Shown here piece by piece: positions 16,803-24,859 of a stretch of 64,000 nucleotides of DNA; position 1 is the first letter of the stretch, and every line of letters starts with the position of its first letter. Origin of the DNA: Thermosynechococcus sp. (GTDB taxonomy: Bacteria > Cyanobacteriota > Cyanobacteriia > Thermosynechococcales > Thermosynechococcaceae); the NCBI RefSeq assembly GCF_025999095.1, contig NZ_AP024678.1, forward strand, positions 434,001 through 498,000, written 5' to 3'. A program made the position numbers and the translations under genes. The notes beneath the pieces were generated by a model. The model searched no databases. It saw only the letters and a list, made by a program, of their open reading frames with translations, and was not told the origin of the DNA.

Positions 16803-17569
16803 AGCAGCCGACTCACAATTCCTGACCACTGCACCTGCTTGAGGTGTTCACGGCGATAGGAGAAAAAGCACTCAGCATCGCGAAACGTACAGTGGGGTGA
16901 TAGAGCAATTTGCTCATCCCGGAGTCCCCATTGCAGCAACTGCAGACGATTGATCCGTGCCACATCCACTCGCAGTCGCTCAGGATGCGGATCGAGAAAA
17001 ACCACCTCTGGATCGAGGGCAGCTAAACGCTCGTAGAGCACTTCACGATCCATGGTGTCAGTCACTCCCTCAAGAATCGTCTGCGCCAAAGCACGGGCAA
17101 CATTTAGCCCCACCTGATACACCTCACCACCGATCGCTGGCCCCATAGCAACCCGTAAATTGGCCAGATCACTCCCTAGGGCCGCCATCTGCTGCAGGGT
17201 GGCCCGAGTCACGCCTAGGGCTGTCCCCCGCCAGCCGGCATGAATGGCTGCGACCCGGCCACTGACGACATCAGCAACCAGCAGTGGCACACAATCGGCA
17301 CTACAGACCCAGAGCGCTTGGTCAGACCCTGTGGCCACGAGGGCATCCGCCGCGAGACGTTCATCAGTGTCTAAGATCTCTGGGGCCAGAGCAACCCGAT
17401 TGCCATGGACCTGTTGAGTCTGCAGGGGCTTGGCGGACGTTGTCAAAGCAGCGGTGAGGGTGCTGAGGTCTTGTCCTTGCCAATCGCGAGTAAAAAAACC
17501 ATGGGGAAACCTCTGCAAGAGATCGCAGGTGAGAAAACGTCCAAGGTCAGTGGTTTGCCAGTGCCACAT
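16799..17569 (-). CDS. pgeF: Laccase-domain protein, PgeF/YfiH family
   Basis: A 256-residue protein of the multicopper polyphenol oxidase-like (YfiH) family. The metal-site features are visible in QQVHGNRVALAP, ADCVPLLVAD and AIHAGWRGTALG, and near the end in SPHCTFRDAECFFSYRR. E. coli YfiH acts as a peptidoglycan editing factor, and relatives also show purine nucleoside phosphorylase activity, so the role in cyanobacteria is unsettled. It is the upstream member of a coupled pair with cobT. Its promoter should lie in the 124 bases up to pcyA. Confidence 0.88.
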   Translation of the reverse strand: MWHWQTTDLGRFLTCDLLQRFPHGFFTRDWQGQDLSTLTAALTTSAKPLQTQQVHGNRVALAPEILDTDERLAADALVATGSDQALWVCSADCVPLLVADVVSGRVAAIHAGWRGTALGVTRATLQQMAALGSDLANLRVAMGPAIGGEVYQVGLNVARALAQTILEGVTDTMDREVLYERLAALDPEVVFLDPHPERLRVDVARINRLQLLQWGLRDEQIALSPHCTFRDAECFFSYRREHLKQVQWSGIVSRLL

Positions 17570-17693
17570 TGTCAGATTGGATCAATGGTTTTCTAAGGTA
17601 TTGATAACTCACTGGCGACTCACCATTCCAATGTATCCTTGTTTTCTGAATCTGACTGATGCAGTTTATGGAGGAGAAAGCCCGCAATGGGAT

Positions 17694-18407
17694 CTAAGCA
17701 GCGGGGGGCAAGTCAAAGAGAACTGTGGTCATATAACGTTCTGCCCAAGCGCTGCCAAAGGCTTTCTCAAGAACACGGCGCGTTTTATCGTTTTGCTGCT
17801 GCTGATGGCAGTACTGCCGTTGCCCGGCAATGACAGCTTCTAGGTGATCCGTGGGTACAGCCTGCTGGCTAAGTTGACAGTGGAGGGTGAGGTACTCACC
17901 AATGCGATTTAGAAATTGCTGTTCCTCCGTTTCTCCCTGTGGCCGAATAAAAATGCAAAAAGGCGAGAAGATATGCCCCCAAGGGGGCAACTCACGCGGT
18001 TGACTAAAGGTGAGCTTCGGCAAAGCATTTAAGGCAGCGGTGTAGGCAGCGGGTAACTGACCCGTCACAGGGGAAAGATCCACAATCGCAGCACTAATTT
18101 GCCCCCGGCCACCGACCAGATCGCAGCCAAACATGGGTAGGTCGTAGCGTGGCTCTGGAAACATGACGCAGTGCAAAATGTCCAAACTCTCCCCTACCCG
18201 TGCCAATTCAAGGTGGAGCTTGCGAAAGGGAGGGGCTTGGTAGCAGCGGTTCTCAATGGTGAGCCGTTCCCCTTCCAGTTTACCCTCGACATAACCGAGA
18301 TCTTCAGGCAGGGCGTAGGGTGCCAAGGGCAGGAAAGCCTGCCAAATCGCCTCAATGCGATCGGCGAGCCGCTGAATCAGAGGATGCTGGTGTTGACGCA
18401 CAGACAT
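17694..18407 (-). CDS. pcyA: Phycocyanobilin:ferredoxin oxidoreductase
   Basis: Reduces biliverdin IXalpha to phycocyanobilin in two ferredoxin-dependent two-electron steps, supplying the chromophore for phycobilisomes and phytochromes. The 237-residue length fits. The catalytic residues corresponding to Glu76, His88 and Asp105 of the Synechocystis enzyme appear as Glu67 (LHLELA), His79 (DILHC) and Asp96 (FGCDLVGG), with the expected spacing. It is divergent from shc across 87 bases. Its substrate carrier ApcF is encoded at 27025 in this window. Confidence 0.95.
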   Translation of the reverse strand: MSVRQHQHPLIQRLADRIEAIWQAFLPLAPYALPEDLGYVEGKLEGERLTIENRCYQAPPFRKLHLELARVGESLDILHCVMFPEPRYDLPMFGCDLVGGRGQISAAIVDLSPVTGQLPAAYTAALNALPKLTFSQPRELPPWGHIFSPFCIFIRPQGETEEQQFLNRIGEYLTLHCQLSQQAVPTDHLEAVIAGQRQYCHQQQQNDKTRRVLEKAFGSAWAERYMTTVLFDLPPAA

Positions 18408-18494
18408 AGCCTTGATCGTAACCTAAGTCTGGGCCGCTTGCGAGGGAGCGATCGCCCCCGCTAAACTAACCAAGAGTCTAACAGCCGAGAGATT

Positions 18495-20423
18495 ATGCCA
18501 ACTCCACTTGCGACGGCCACTGACCCAAAGCAACTTCAACGGGCAATTCGCGCCAGCCAAGACTTTCTCTTTTCGCAACAATATGCCGAGGGCTACTGGT
18601 GGGCGGAATTGGAGTCCAATGTAACCATGACCGCAGAGGTAATCCTGCTCCACAAAATCTGGGGCACCCAAGAGCGACTCCCCTTGGCCAAAGCGGAACA
18701 GTATTTGCGCAACCATCAGCGGGATCACGGCGGTTGGGAACTGTTTTATGGCGATGGGGGTGATCTCAGCACCAGTGTTGAGGCCTACATGGCACTACGA
18801 CTGTTGGGGGTCCCCGCCGATGATCCGGCCTTGGTCAGGGCACGGCAATTTATCCTTGCCCGCGGTGGCATTAGCAAAACGCGCATCTTTACCAAACTGC
18901 ACCTTGCCCTCATTGGTTGCTACGACTGGCGGGGGATTCCCTCCCTGCCTTCTTGGATCATGCTGCTGCCAGAAGGTAGCCCCTTCACGATTTATGAAAT
19001 GTCCAGTTGGGCGCGCAGTAGCACGGTGCCGCTGTTGATCGTCATGGATCGCAAGCCTGTTTATGGGATGGACCCGCCCATTACCCTCGATGAACTCTAT
19101 GCCGAAGGACGGGCAAACGTGGTCTGGGAACTGCCCCGCCAAGGCGACTGGAGTGATGTTTTTATTGGCCTCGATCGCGTCTTCAAGCTCTTTGAAACGC
19201 TGAACATGCATCCCTTGAGAGAACAGGGGCTAAGGGCTGCTGAGGAATGGGTGCTGGCGCATCAAGAACCCAGTGGCGATTGGGGCGGCATTATTCCGGC
19301 AATGCTCAACTCCCTATTGGCCTTGCGTGCCCTTGACTATGCTGTTGATGACCCCATTGTGCAGCGGGGGATGGCAGCAGTGGATCGTTTTGCCATTGAA
19401 ACAGAGACTGAATATCGCGTGCAGCCCTGTGTCTCTCCAGTTTGGGATACGGCCTTAGTGATGCGGGCCATGGTGGATTCAGGTGTGGCTCCCGATCACC
19501 CGGGCCTTGTCAAAGCTGGCGAATGGCTGCTCTCCAAGCAAATCCTTGACTATGGGGACTGGCACGTAAAAAACAAAAAAGGGCAGCCGGGGGGCTGGGC
19601 CTTTGAATTTGAAAATCGCTTCTACCCCGATGTGGATGATACCGCAGTAGTGGTGATGGCGCTCCATGCTGTGACCCTGCCCAATGAAAACCTGAAACGG
19701 CAAGCCCTTGAGCGGGCAGTCGCTTGGATTGCCTCAATGCAGTGTCGGCCGGGGGGCTGGGCGGCCTTTGATGTGGACAACGACCAAGATTGGCTAAACG
19801 CCATTCCCTACGGCGATCTCAAGGCAATGATTGACCCGAATACTGCTGATGTCACGGCCCGGGTGCTGGAGATGGTGGGGCGGTGTCAGGTGGCCTTTGA
19901 CAGTGGTGCCCGCGATCGCGCCCTTGCCTACTTGCGCAATGAGCAGGAACCGGAAGGCTGTTGGTTTGGCCGCTGGGGGGTGAACTACCTCTATGGCACA
20001 AGCGGCGTGCTGGTTGCCCTCTCCCTTGTGGCTCCTCCCTACGATCGCTGGCGTATTCGCCGTGCCGCAGAGTGGTTGGTGCAGTGTCAAAATGCCGATG
20101 GCGGTTGGGGGGAAACCTGCTGGAGCTACAATGACCCTTCCCTCAAGGGCAAAGGAGACAGCACCGCTTCCCAAACGGCTTGGGCAATTATTGGCCTTTT
20201 GGCCGCTGGCGATGCCACGGGGGACTATGCCACAGAAGCCATTGAAAAGGGAATTGCCTATCTTCTCAAAACGCAGCGCCCAGATGGCACATGGCACGAG
20301 GATTACTTCACCGGTACTGGCTTTCCCTGCCACTTTTACTTGAAGTACCACTACTACCAGCAGCACTTTCCGCTGACAGCTTTGGGCCGTTATGCCCGCT
20401 GGCGCCATTTTTTGGCCAGTTAG
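18495..20423 (+). CDS. shc: Squalene-hopene cyclase
   Basis: A 642-residue class II triterpene cyclase that folds squalene into hopene for membrane hopanoids. The protonating motif DVDD is at residues 379-382. Several QW repeats are visible, including RPGGWAAFDVDNDQDW and NADGGWGETCW. The length and both alpha-barrel domains are complete. The protein is peripheral on membranes. It begins 87 bases from the divergent pcyA and ends six bases before the convergent M48 peptidase gene. Confidence 0.95.
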   Translation: MPTPLATATDPKQLQRAIRASQDFLFSQQYAEGYWWAELESNVTMTAEVILLHKIWGTQERLPLAKAEQYLRNHQRDHGGWELFYGDGGDLSTSVEAYMALRLLGVPADDPALVRARQFILARGGISKTRIFTKLHLALIGCYDWRGIPSLPSWIMLLPEGSPFTIYEMSSWARSSTVPLLIVMDRKPVYGMDPPITLDELYAEGRANVVWELPRQGDWSDVFIGLDRVFKLFETLNMHPLREQGLRAAEEWVLAHQEPSGDWGGIIPAMLNSLLALRALDYAVDDPIVQRGMAAVDRFAIETETEYRVQPCVSPVWDTALVMRAMVDSGVAPDHPGLVKAGEWLLSKQILDYGDWHVKNKKGQPGGWAFEFENRFYPDVDDTAVVVMALHAVTLPNENLKRQALERAVAWIASMQCRPGGWAAFDVDNDQDWLNAIPYGDLKAMIDPNTADVTARVLEMVGRCQVAFDSGARDRALAYLRNEQEPEGCWFGRWGVNYLYGTSGVLVALSLVAPPYDRWRIRRAAEWLVQCQNADGGWGETCWSYNDPSLKGKGDSTASQTAWAIIGLLAAGDATGDYATEAIEKGIAYLLKTQRPDGTWHEDYFTGTGFPCHFYLKYHYYQQHFPLTALGRYARWRHFLAS

Positions 20424-20429
20424 TTGAAA

Positions 20430-21269
20430 CTAGAAGGAACGCAGTTGTTGCTGATAGGCCAAGGTATCGGTGCCACAGAGGGGTTGGGGGCTAACCACGC
20501 ATTCATTGCTGAGGCCAGAGCGGATTAAATTTTCGGCAGTTAGCTGGCGATCGCGGGGCGCAGGGTGTGTACTCAAAATTGTCGGCGGTGCCCCTCCCTC
20601 CCCTTGTAATTTCTGGAGAAAGGTCACCATTGCCCGTGGATCGTAGTTGCTGCGAGCCAATAGCCCCAACCCATAGCGATCGGCTTCTAGTTCCTGTTCA
20701 CGACTGCGGGGACGGCGAAAGGCCAGTTCCATGGCAAGTTGGACGCCGCGATCGCGATCTAGGCCGGCTGCGGTCATTAACCCCTGGGCGATCGCCATTT
20801 GTTGCAGTTGCCGAATCACATGGCGCCGGTCAATATGGCCAATTTCGTGGGCAAGGACACTGGCTAATTCCGCCTCATTTTCTGCCCGCAGCATTAGCCC
20901 TGTCGTGACATAGACAAAGCCCCCCATCGTCGCATAGGCATTCACTTGCCGGTCTTGAATGATGTGAAACTGATAGGGCAGCCCTCGACGTTCACCGACA
21001 TTAACCAAGCGGGTACCAATGCTATTCACATAGTTTTGAGCGGCGGGATTCCGAACCAGGCGCATTCCTTGCCGTAGCATCTGCTCGTGGATCTGTTCCC
21101 CCAAAGCCACCTCTTGGCGGGGTGAGATATTTGATAGTTGGATGACCTGAATTCCCTGCCACAGCAACCGCTGCCAGAGATTTTGTGCCTGTACCGCAAC
21201 AGGATGGCAGGCGATCGCCATCCCCCAGACCAAGCTGGCAAAGAGGAGAAACCAACGTTGTTTTTTCAC
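20430..21269 (-). CDS. Secreted M48-family metalloprotease
   Basis: A protein of about 279 residues with an N-terminal signal sequence (KKQRWFLLFASLVWGMAIA) followed by an M48 peptidase domain. The zinc site is HEIGHIDRRH, with the third ligand Glu in EQELEADRYG, as in BepA/YfgC-type periplasmic proteases that clear misfolded outer-membrane proteins. The GTG at 21269 gives a normal short signal-peptide N-region; another GTG at 21296 would add nine residues. Neither has a clear ribosome site. It converges on shc. Confidence 0.85.
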   Translation of the reverse strand: MKKQRWFLLFASLVWGMAIACHPVAVQAQNLWQRLLWQGIQVIQLSNISPRQEVALGEQIHEQMLRQGMRLVRNPAAQNYVNSIGTRLVNVGERRGLPYQFHIIQDRQVNAYATMGGFVYVTTGLMLRAENEAELASVLAHEIGHIDRRHVIRQLQQMAIAQGLMTAAGLDRDRGVQLAMELAFRRPRSREQELEADRYGLGLLARSNYDPRAMVTFLQKLQGEGGAPPTILSTHPAPRDRQLTAENLIRSGLSNECVVSPQPLCGTDTLAYQQQLRSF

Positions 21270-21357
21270 GACCCATGCTTCGCGTAAAATCCACACCCAC
21301 GCCTAGCGGCTACTTGCCCGCTTCTGACTCCTCTATTTTAGACATTGTTCCCAAGGC

Positions 21358-22347
21358 TTAATGTTTTTTAATCTCTGGCACCCGTAGCCCTTTACTGGCC
21401 AGCCACTGTGGGTTGAACAGCCGCGATTGGTAGCGGGAACCCCCGTCGCACAGCACGGTGACAATGGTGTGGCCGGGGCCGAGTTCCTTGGCGAGGCGTA
21501 CCGCTGCCGCCACATTAATGCCCACGGAGCCCCCCATGAAAAGGCCATCGTAGTACAGCAGTTGATAAATGATCTCCAGGCACTCTTGATCCTCAATTTG
21601 AATCGCATCATCAATGGGAGCGCCTGCTAAGTTTGCTGTAATGCGGCTATTGCCAATGCCTTCAGTGATTGAACTCCCTGTGCTACTGAGGGTACCCGTT
21701 TTTACATAGCTATAGATGGCACTGCCCATAGGGTCGGCAATCACAGTGCGAATGGCAGGATTTTTTTCCTTGAGAAACAGGGCGACACCTGCATAGGTGC
21801 CCCCAGTGCCAGTTGCTGCTACCCACGCATCAATTCGGCCATCGGTCTGCTCCCAGATTTCAGGGCCAGTGGTTTCGTAGTGGGCTTGGCGATTGGCAAG
21901 GTTATCGAACTGGTTCGCCCAGATGGCATTCTCCATCGCAGCAGCAATTCGACCAGAGAGCTTCACATAGTTATTGGGGTCTTTGTAGGGCACGGCAGGA
22001 ACGGGGCGCACCTCGGCACCAAGGGTGCGCAACAGGTCAATTTTTTCCTGGGATTGGGTATTGGGAATCACAATCAGGCACTTGTAGCCCTTGGCATTGC
22101 AGATGTGGGCTAGGCCAATGCCGGTATTGCCAGCTGTGCCCTCGACCACTGTGCCGCCGGGTTTGAGAAGGCCTTTTCTTTCAGCATCTTCAACAATGTA
22201 GAGGGCAGCTCGATCCTTGACGGAGCCACCGGGGTTGAGGAACTCCGCTTTACCGAGAATTTCACAGCCTGTGAGGTCACTAAAGGAATTGAGGCGAATC
22301 AGCGGCGTCTGCCCGACGGTGCCGACAAAACCCTGTTTAATATTCAT
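21358..22347 (-). CDS. cysK: Cysteine synthase A
   Basis: A 329-residue O-acetylserine sulfhydrylase. The PLP lysine is Lys44 in NPGGSVKDRAAL, and the phosphate loop VEGTAGNTGIG and the segment GTGGTYAGV are typical. It makes cysteine from O-acetylserine and sulfide. It is monocistronic: its promoter lies in the 126 bases up to tRNA-Ser. The C-terminal residues carry the usual CDGGSRYQSRLF stretch. The fold and length show no anomaly. Confidence 0.95.
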   Translation of the reverse strand: MNIKQGFVGTVGQTPLIRLNSFSDLTGCEILGKAEFLNPGGSVKDRAALYIVEDAERKGLLKPGGTVVEGTAGNTGIGLAHICNAKGYKCLIVIPNTQSQEKIDLLRTLGAEVRPVPAVPYKDPNNYVKLSGRIAAAMENAIWANQFDNLANRQAHYETTGPEIWEQTDGRIDAWVAATGTGGTYAGVALFLKEKNPAIRTVIADPMGSAIYSYVKTGTLSSTGSSITEGIGNSRITANLAGAPIDDAIQIEDQECLEIIYQLLYYDGLFMGGSVGINVAAAVRLAKELGPGHTIVTVLCDGGSRYQSRLFNPQWLASKGLRVPEIKKH

Positions 22348-22473
22348 GCCGTCGTTGTTTTAAGTTGACTGAATACTTTTATGGTAAAAGGCTTTGCCGC
22401 TAGAATTCCCTTCAGAGAGAGCGATCGCCCAGTGTCCCTTTAGCATTCACCTTTGCTATGATTGGAGATCCGT

Positions 22474-22560
22474 GGAGAGGTGGCAGAGTGGTTGAATGCG
22501 CTTGACTCGAAATCAAGTTTAGGGTAACACCTAACGGGGGTTCGAATCCCCCCCTCTCCG
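22474..22560 (+). tRNA. tRNA-Ser, anticodon CGA
   Basis: An 87-base class II tRNA. The acceptor arm pairs GGAGAGG (22474-22480) with CCTCTCC (22553-22559) and the discriminator base is G. The anticodon stem is CTTGA/TCAAG around the loop CTCGAAA, so the anticodon at 22508-22510 is CGA and reads UCG. A long variable arm follows, then the T loop in GGGTTCGAATCCC. No CCA is encoded. A decayed restriction-modification locus begins directly downstream. Confidence 0.95.
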
Positions 22561-22564
22561 TTGA

Positions 22565-22845
22565 TAGCCGCGATCAAATGGGATTTGCTGTCGTCCATAA
22601 GTGGGCGATCGCGCGTCACCCGAATTGACCGCGCTGGAATTTCCGGCGTAATGCATTCATAGACAATACATTGGTAGAGAATAATTAAAGCCGCGTTTTT
22701 GGGCAATAGACACCACCTCGAAAGCGTGACCGTCAATCTCCAAGGGCGGTGTCAGGCGATCGACCATATCCCAGCCCAGTTCTTCAATAAACAGAGACTC
22801 AAACTTTTAGAGATACTTTGGGGCGCGTTAGCGATTCAGTGGCAT
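22565..22845 (-). pseudogene. Remnant of an Eco57I-like restriction/methylase gene, N-terminus
   Basis: On the minus strand from the ATG at 22845 the frame reads as the start of a large class I DNA methyltransferase/restriction protein. It reads KFESLFIEELGWD, then PPLEIDGHAFEVVSIAQKRG. It is interrupted by two in-frame TAA codons near the start and then a frameshift. After the shift the family-like sequence continues in another frame (CIVYECITPEIPARS, then MDDSKSHLIA) and stops at the tRNA-Ser. Only the first 90 or so codons survive. The identification is by remembered family resemblance. Confidence 0.6.
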
Positions 22846-22856
22846 CTTAGATTAAC

Positions 22857-23297
22857 TCAAACAGCGTTCAAATCAGTGGGAAAGTCAGGATCAAGCTCGG
22901 ACGTATAGGGGCAATTCTCGGGCAAGTCTGAATACTCTAAAGGTGTTTCCTGCATCACCAAATCTAGTCCAGCTTCATAGGCATCGGCGATCGCCTCTGA
23001 TAGATAGGGCTGGAGGCTGGGGCTTTCCTTCAGGAGTTGCAAAATTTCTCGCCGCTGCTCACGAATGGTTACTCGCCAGCTTTTACTACGCTTTTCGGGT
23101 TGATAGTCCCACTTCAGCAGGTGCCCAATCAAAACACCGAGTCTATTTCTCAGTTCTTGACGCTGTTGTTTTCCCAATGACTCAATTTCCTCCACTAAAT
23201 TAGGAATATCTAAATGCTTAAAATCTCCCTCCTTGAGCAACTTTGACTGCTCTAACGTCCAGGCGTAAAAATCGGTTTCATAGAGATTGGATTGCAT
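22857..23297 (-). CDS. DUF29 family protein
   Basis: An intact 146-residue DUF29 protein: it begins MQSNLYETDFYAWTLEQSKL and has the family-typical NLVEEIESLGKQQRQELRNR and WRVTIREQRREIL. The start at 23297 is fixed by the strong AAAGGAGG nine bases upstream. DUF29 proteins are common in cyanobacteria, often near mobile or restriction genes; the function is unknown. It lies between two decayed genes in the same orientation and is the only open survivor of that locus, so it may be recently stranded or retained under selection. Confidence 0.8.
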   Translation of the reverse strand: MQSNLYETDFYAWTLEQSKLLKEGDFKHLDIPNLVEEIESLGKQQRQELRNRLGVLIGHLLKWDYQPEKRSKSWRVTIREQRREILQLLKESPSLQPYLSEAIADAYEAGLDLVMQETPLEYSDLPENCPYTSELDPDFPTDLNAV

Positions 23298-23323
23298 CGT
23301 GTCCTCCTTTGTTCTACTTGCTC

Positions 23324-23815
23324 CTAATCTAATAAACCCATCGAACAGATAATCTGCACTCCATCTTGCCGTTCTTCCAGGTTGATCACACACAGGGCAT
23401 CATGCTCCCGCAGAAATGTCACCAGTTTTGCTAACTGCTCATTGCTAATTCCTGCTTTGATCTCTCGATTCAGGTGCTTGATCGCATTCTGCTTCAGTGG
23501 CTACTAGTTAATCTCCTCGATCGCCCCTTCCAGGTTCTGCCACTCCGTGCCCATTGCCAATAGGGGGGTGGTTTCGCGACTGGGTTGAGTGTCGGCCATC
23601 AGGCGATCGTAAGTTCGTGCCGCCGCACTACGCTTATTGCCCAGGGTACCCGCCACCGTTTTGGTTTGCTCCGCGATCAGTTCTGCCCCCCGTTTCACGA
23701 GTTCATGATGTTGGGGATGGGGAGGCAACCACGGGGTATCAAGGCTGCATCGCGCCATGCGTAAAATTCGCATCTGAGACGGGGTAACCTTGTTGCCGTC
23801 TTTGTCTACCCATGC
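23324..23815 (-). pseudogene. Remnant of an SNF2-type helicase gene, C-terminus
   Basis: Two minus-strand frames join to give what looks like the last 150 residues of a large helicase. The upstream part reads WVDKDGNKVTPSQMRI and LGNKRSAAARTYDRLM. After a stop at 23504 and a frame change it continues as NAIKHLNREIKAG, REHDALCVINLEE and the terminal ICSMGLLD. The helicase motifs themselves are missing, so the 5' part has been lost. It lies 26 bases upstream of the DUF29 gene. The family call is from memory and not certain. Confidence 0.5.
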
Positions 23816-23956
23816 AAAGCATCGGTGCCGCTATCTGTTTCGAAATAGCTATAACTGAATCAAGGCTATTGGCATTGAATAGCCATGTATCCTTCATTTG
23901 CAAGAATGCTTTTTTGAGATGAAGGGCATTGACTGTCCTGTATGGTCTTCCCAAGA

Positions 23957-24499
23957 TTAAAAGGGTTTCCATAGCTCTACGCCATCTCGCTGATCAATCC
24001 CCTGCACGAGGACCTTGACCACTTCATCGCGAGCTGTGGGCAGCACTTTACCAGTAAAGTCAGGGTGAATCGGCAATTCTCGGTGCCCGCGATCGATGAG
24101 TACCAATAACCAAATGGCATTGGGGCGACCGTAATCATGGACGGCATTGAGGGCGGAGCGAATCGTGCGACCACTAAAGATCACATCATCCACCAAGACC
24201 ACAATCCGCCCGCAGAGATCGACTGGAATCAGGGTCTGACGGGGGGTACGCGGGCCAATGCGATCCAAGTCATCGCGATAAAACGTGATATCCAACTCAC
24301 CAATGGGGAGGCTCACGCCTTCCAGTTGTTCAACTTGTTGTCCTAGGAGCTTGGCAAGGGGAACCCCACGGGTATGAATCCCCAGCAACACTAACTTGTC
24401 GAGGGCATCGCGAGCCTTTTCCACCACTTGGGAAGCTAAGCGCGTTACAGTGCGCCGTAAATCATCGGCACTTAAAATCTCAACAACTTCGCCAGCCAT
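23957..24499 (-). CDS. pyrR: PyrR bifunctional regulator / uracil phosphoribosyltransferase
   Basis: A 180-residue phosphoribosyltransferase-fold protein with the PRPP loop [18 protein letters not shown] and the PyrR-typical N-terminus starting [18 protein letters not shown]. In Bacillus, PyrR binds pyr mRNA and UMP and attenuates pyrimidine genes, and it has weak uracil phosphoribosyltransferase activity. The ATG at 24499 gives the usual length; the frame is open 50 codons further but without family resemblance. A terminator-like hairpin sits 41 bases upstream of this start (see 24548-24575). Confidence 0.9.
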   Translation of the reverse strand: MAGEVVEILSADDLRRTVTRLASQVVEKARDALDKLVLLGIHTRGVPLAKLLGQQVEQLEGVSLPIGELDITFYRDDLDRIGPRTPRQTLIPVDLCGRIVVLVDDVIFSGRTIRSALNAVHDYGRPNAIWLLVLIDRGHRELPIHPDFTGKVLPTARDEVVKVLVQGIDQRDGVELWKPF

Positions 24500-24859
24500 G
24501 GCCGTCACGGTAGGGAATTCCAAGATTCTAGCGAAATTCCCGCAAAAAGAGACCCTACGCCAAGCGGGTAGGGCCAAAGACGCAGTTAGGAGGTATCTTG
24601 CTTCCCTACGATACTGCCCATATTTTGAGGTGGCTAACGCTTTTACCAATTCTTTAGATTTAGCGCAATTAACTGTTACAATACATGAGAAACTGTTATT
24701 TAGAATACCAAACTTTACGGCTGCTTTCTAGAATGGGCGGGGAAATGGTTTTGACTGTTGCCAGCCTGTGCAACTCTCCTGAAAAAGACTGCGGCTGGCT
24801 CGCTCCACTGTTGCTCCGTTACCCTAAAAGCTAGGAAAGAATTCTTGAGAAATTGGGCA
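24500..24859. other. Divergent intergenic region between pyrR and uvrB
   Basis: About 360 bases carry the promoters of pyrR (leftward) and uvrB (rightward). It holds the pyrR leader hairpin described separately. On the plus strand there is a possible -10 box TACAAT at 24677-24682. I see no LexA-type palindrome in front of uvrB. Confidence 0.4.
24548..24575 (-). terminator. Terminator-like hairpin in the pyrR leader (possible attenuator)
   Basis: Read on the minus strand, CCCTAC pairs with GTAGGG (24573-24568 with 24558-24553) around a nine-base loop. It is followed directly by TCTCTTTTT, the layout of an intrinsic terminator. It lies in the leader, upstream of the pyrR start codon, not after a gene. 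The loop contains CCCGC, which could instead pair with GCGGG just downstream (24543-24539), giving a mutually exclusive fold. Attenuation is inference. Confidence 0.45.

Noticed and set aside
17430-17843. A 137-residue plus-strand ORF across pgeF and pcyA
   Set aside because: It lies antisense to two well-supported genes on the opposite strand and lacks any family feature.
22440-22736. A 98-residue minus-strand frame with the phrase GEGGIRTPV
   Set aside because: This is the familiar antisense shadow of a tRNA-Ser gene (22474-22560). Its right part coincides with the shifted frame of the methylase remnant, not with a real gene.
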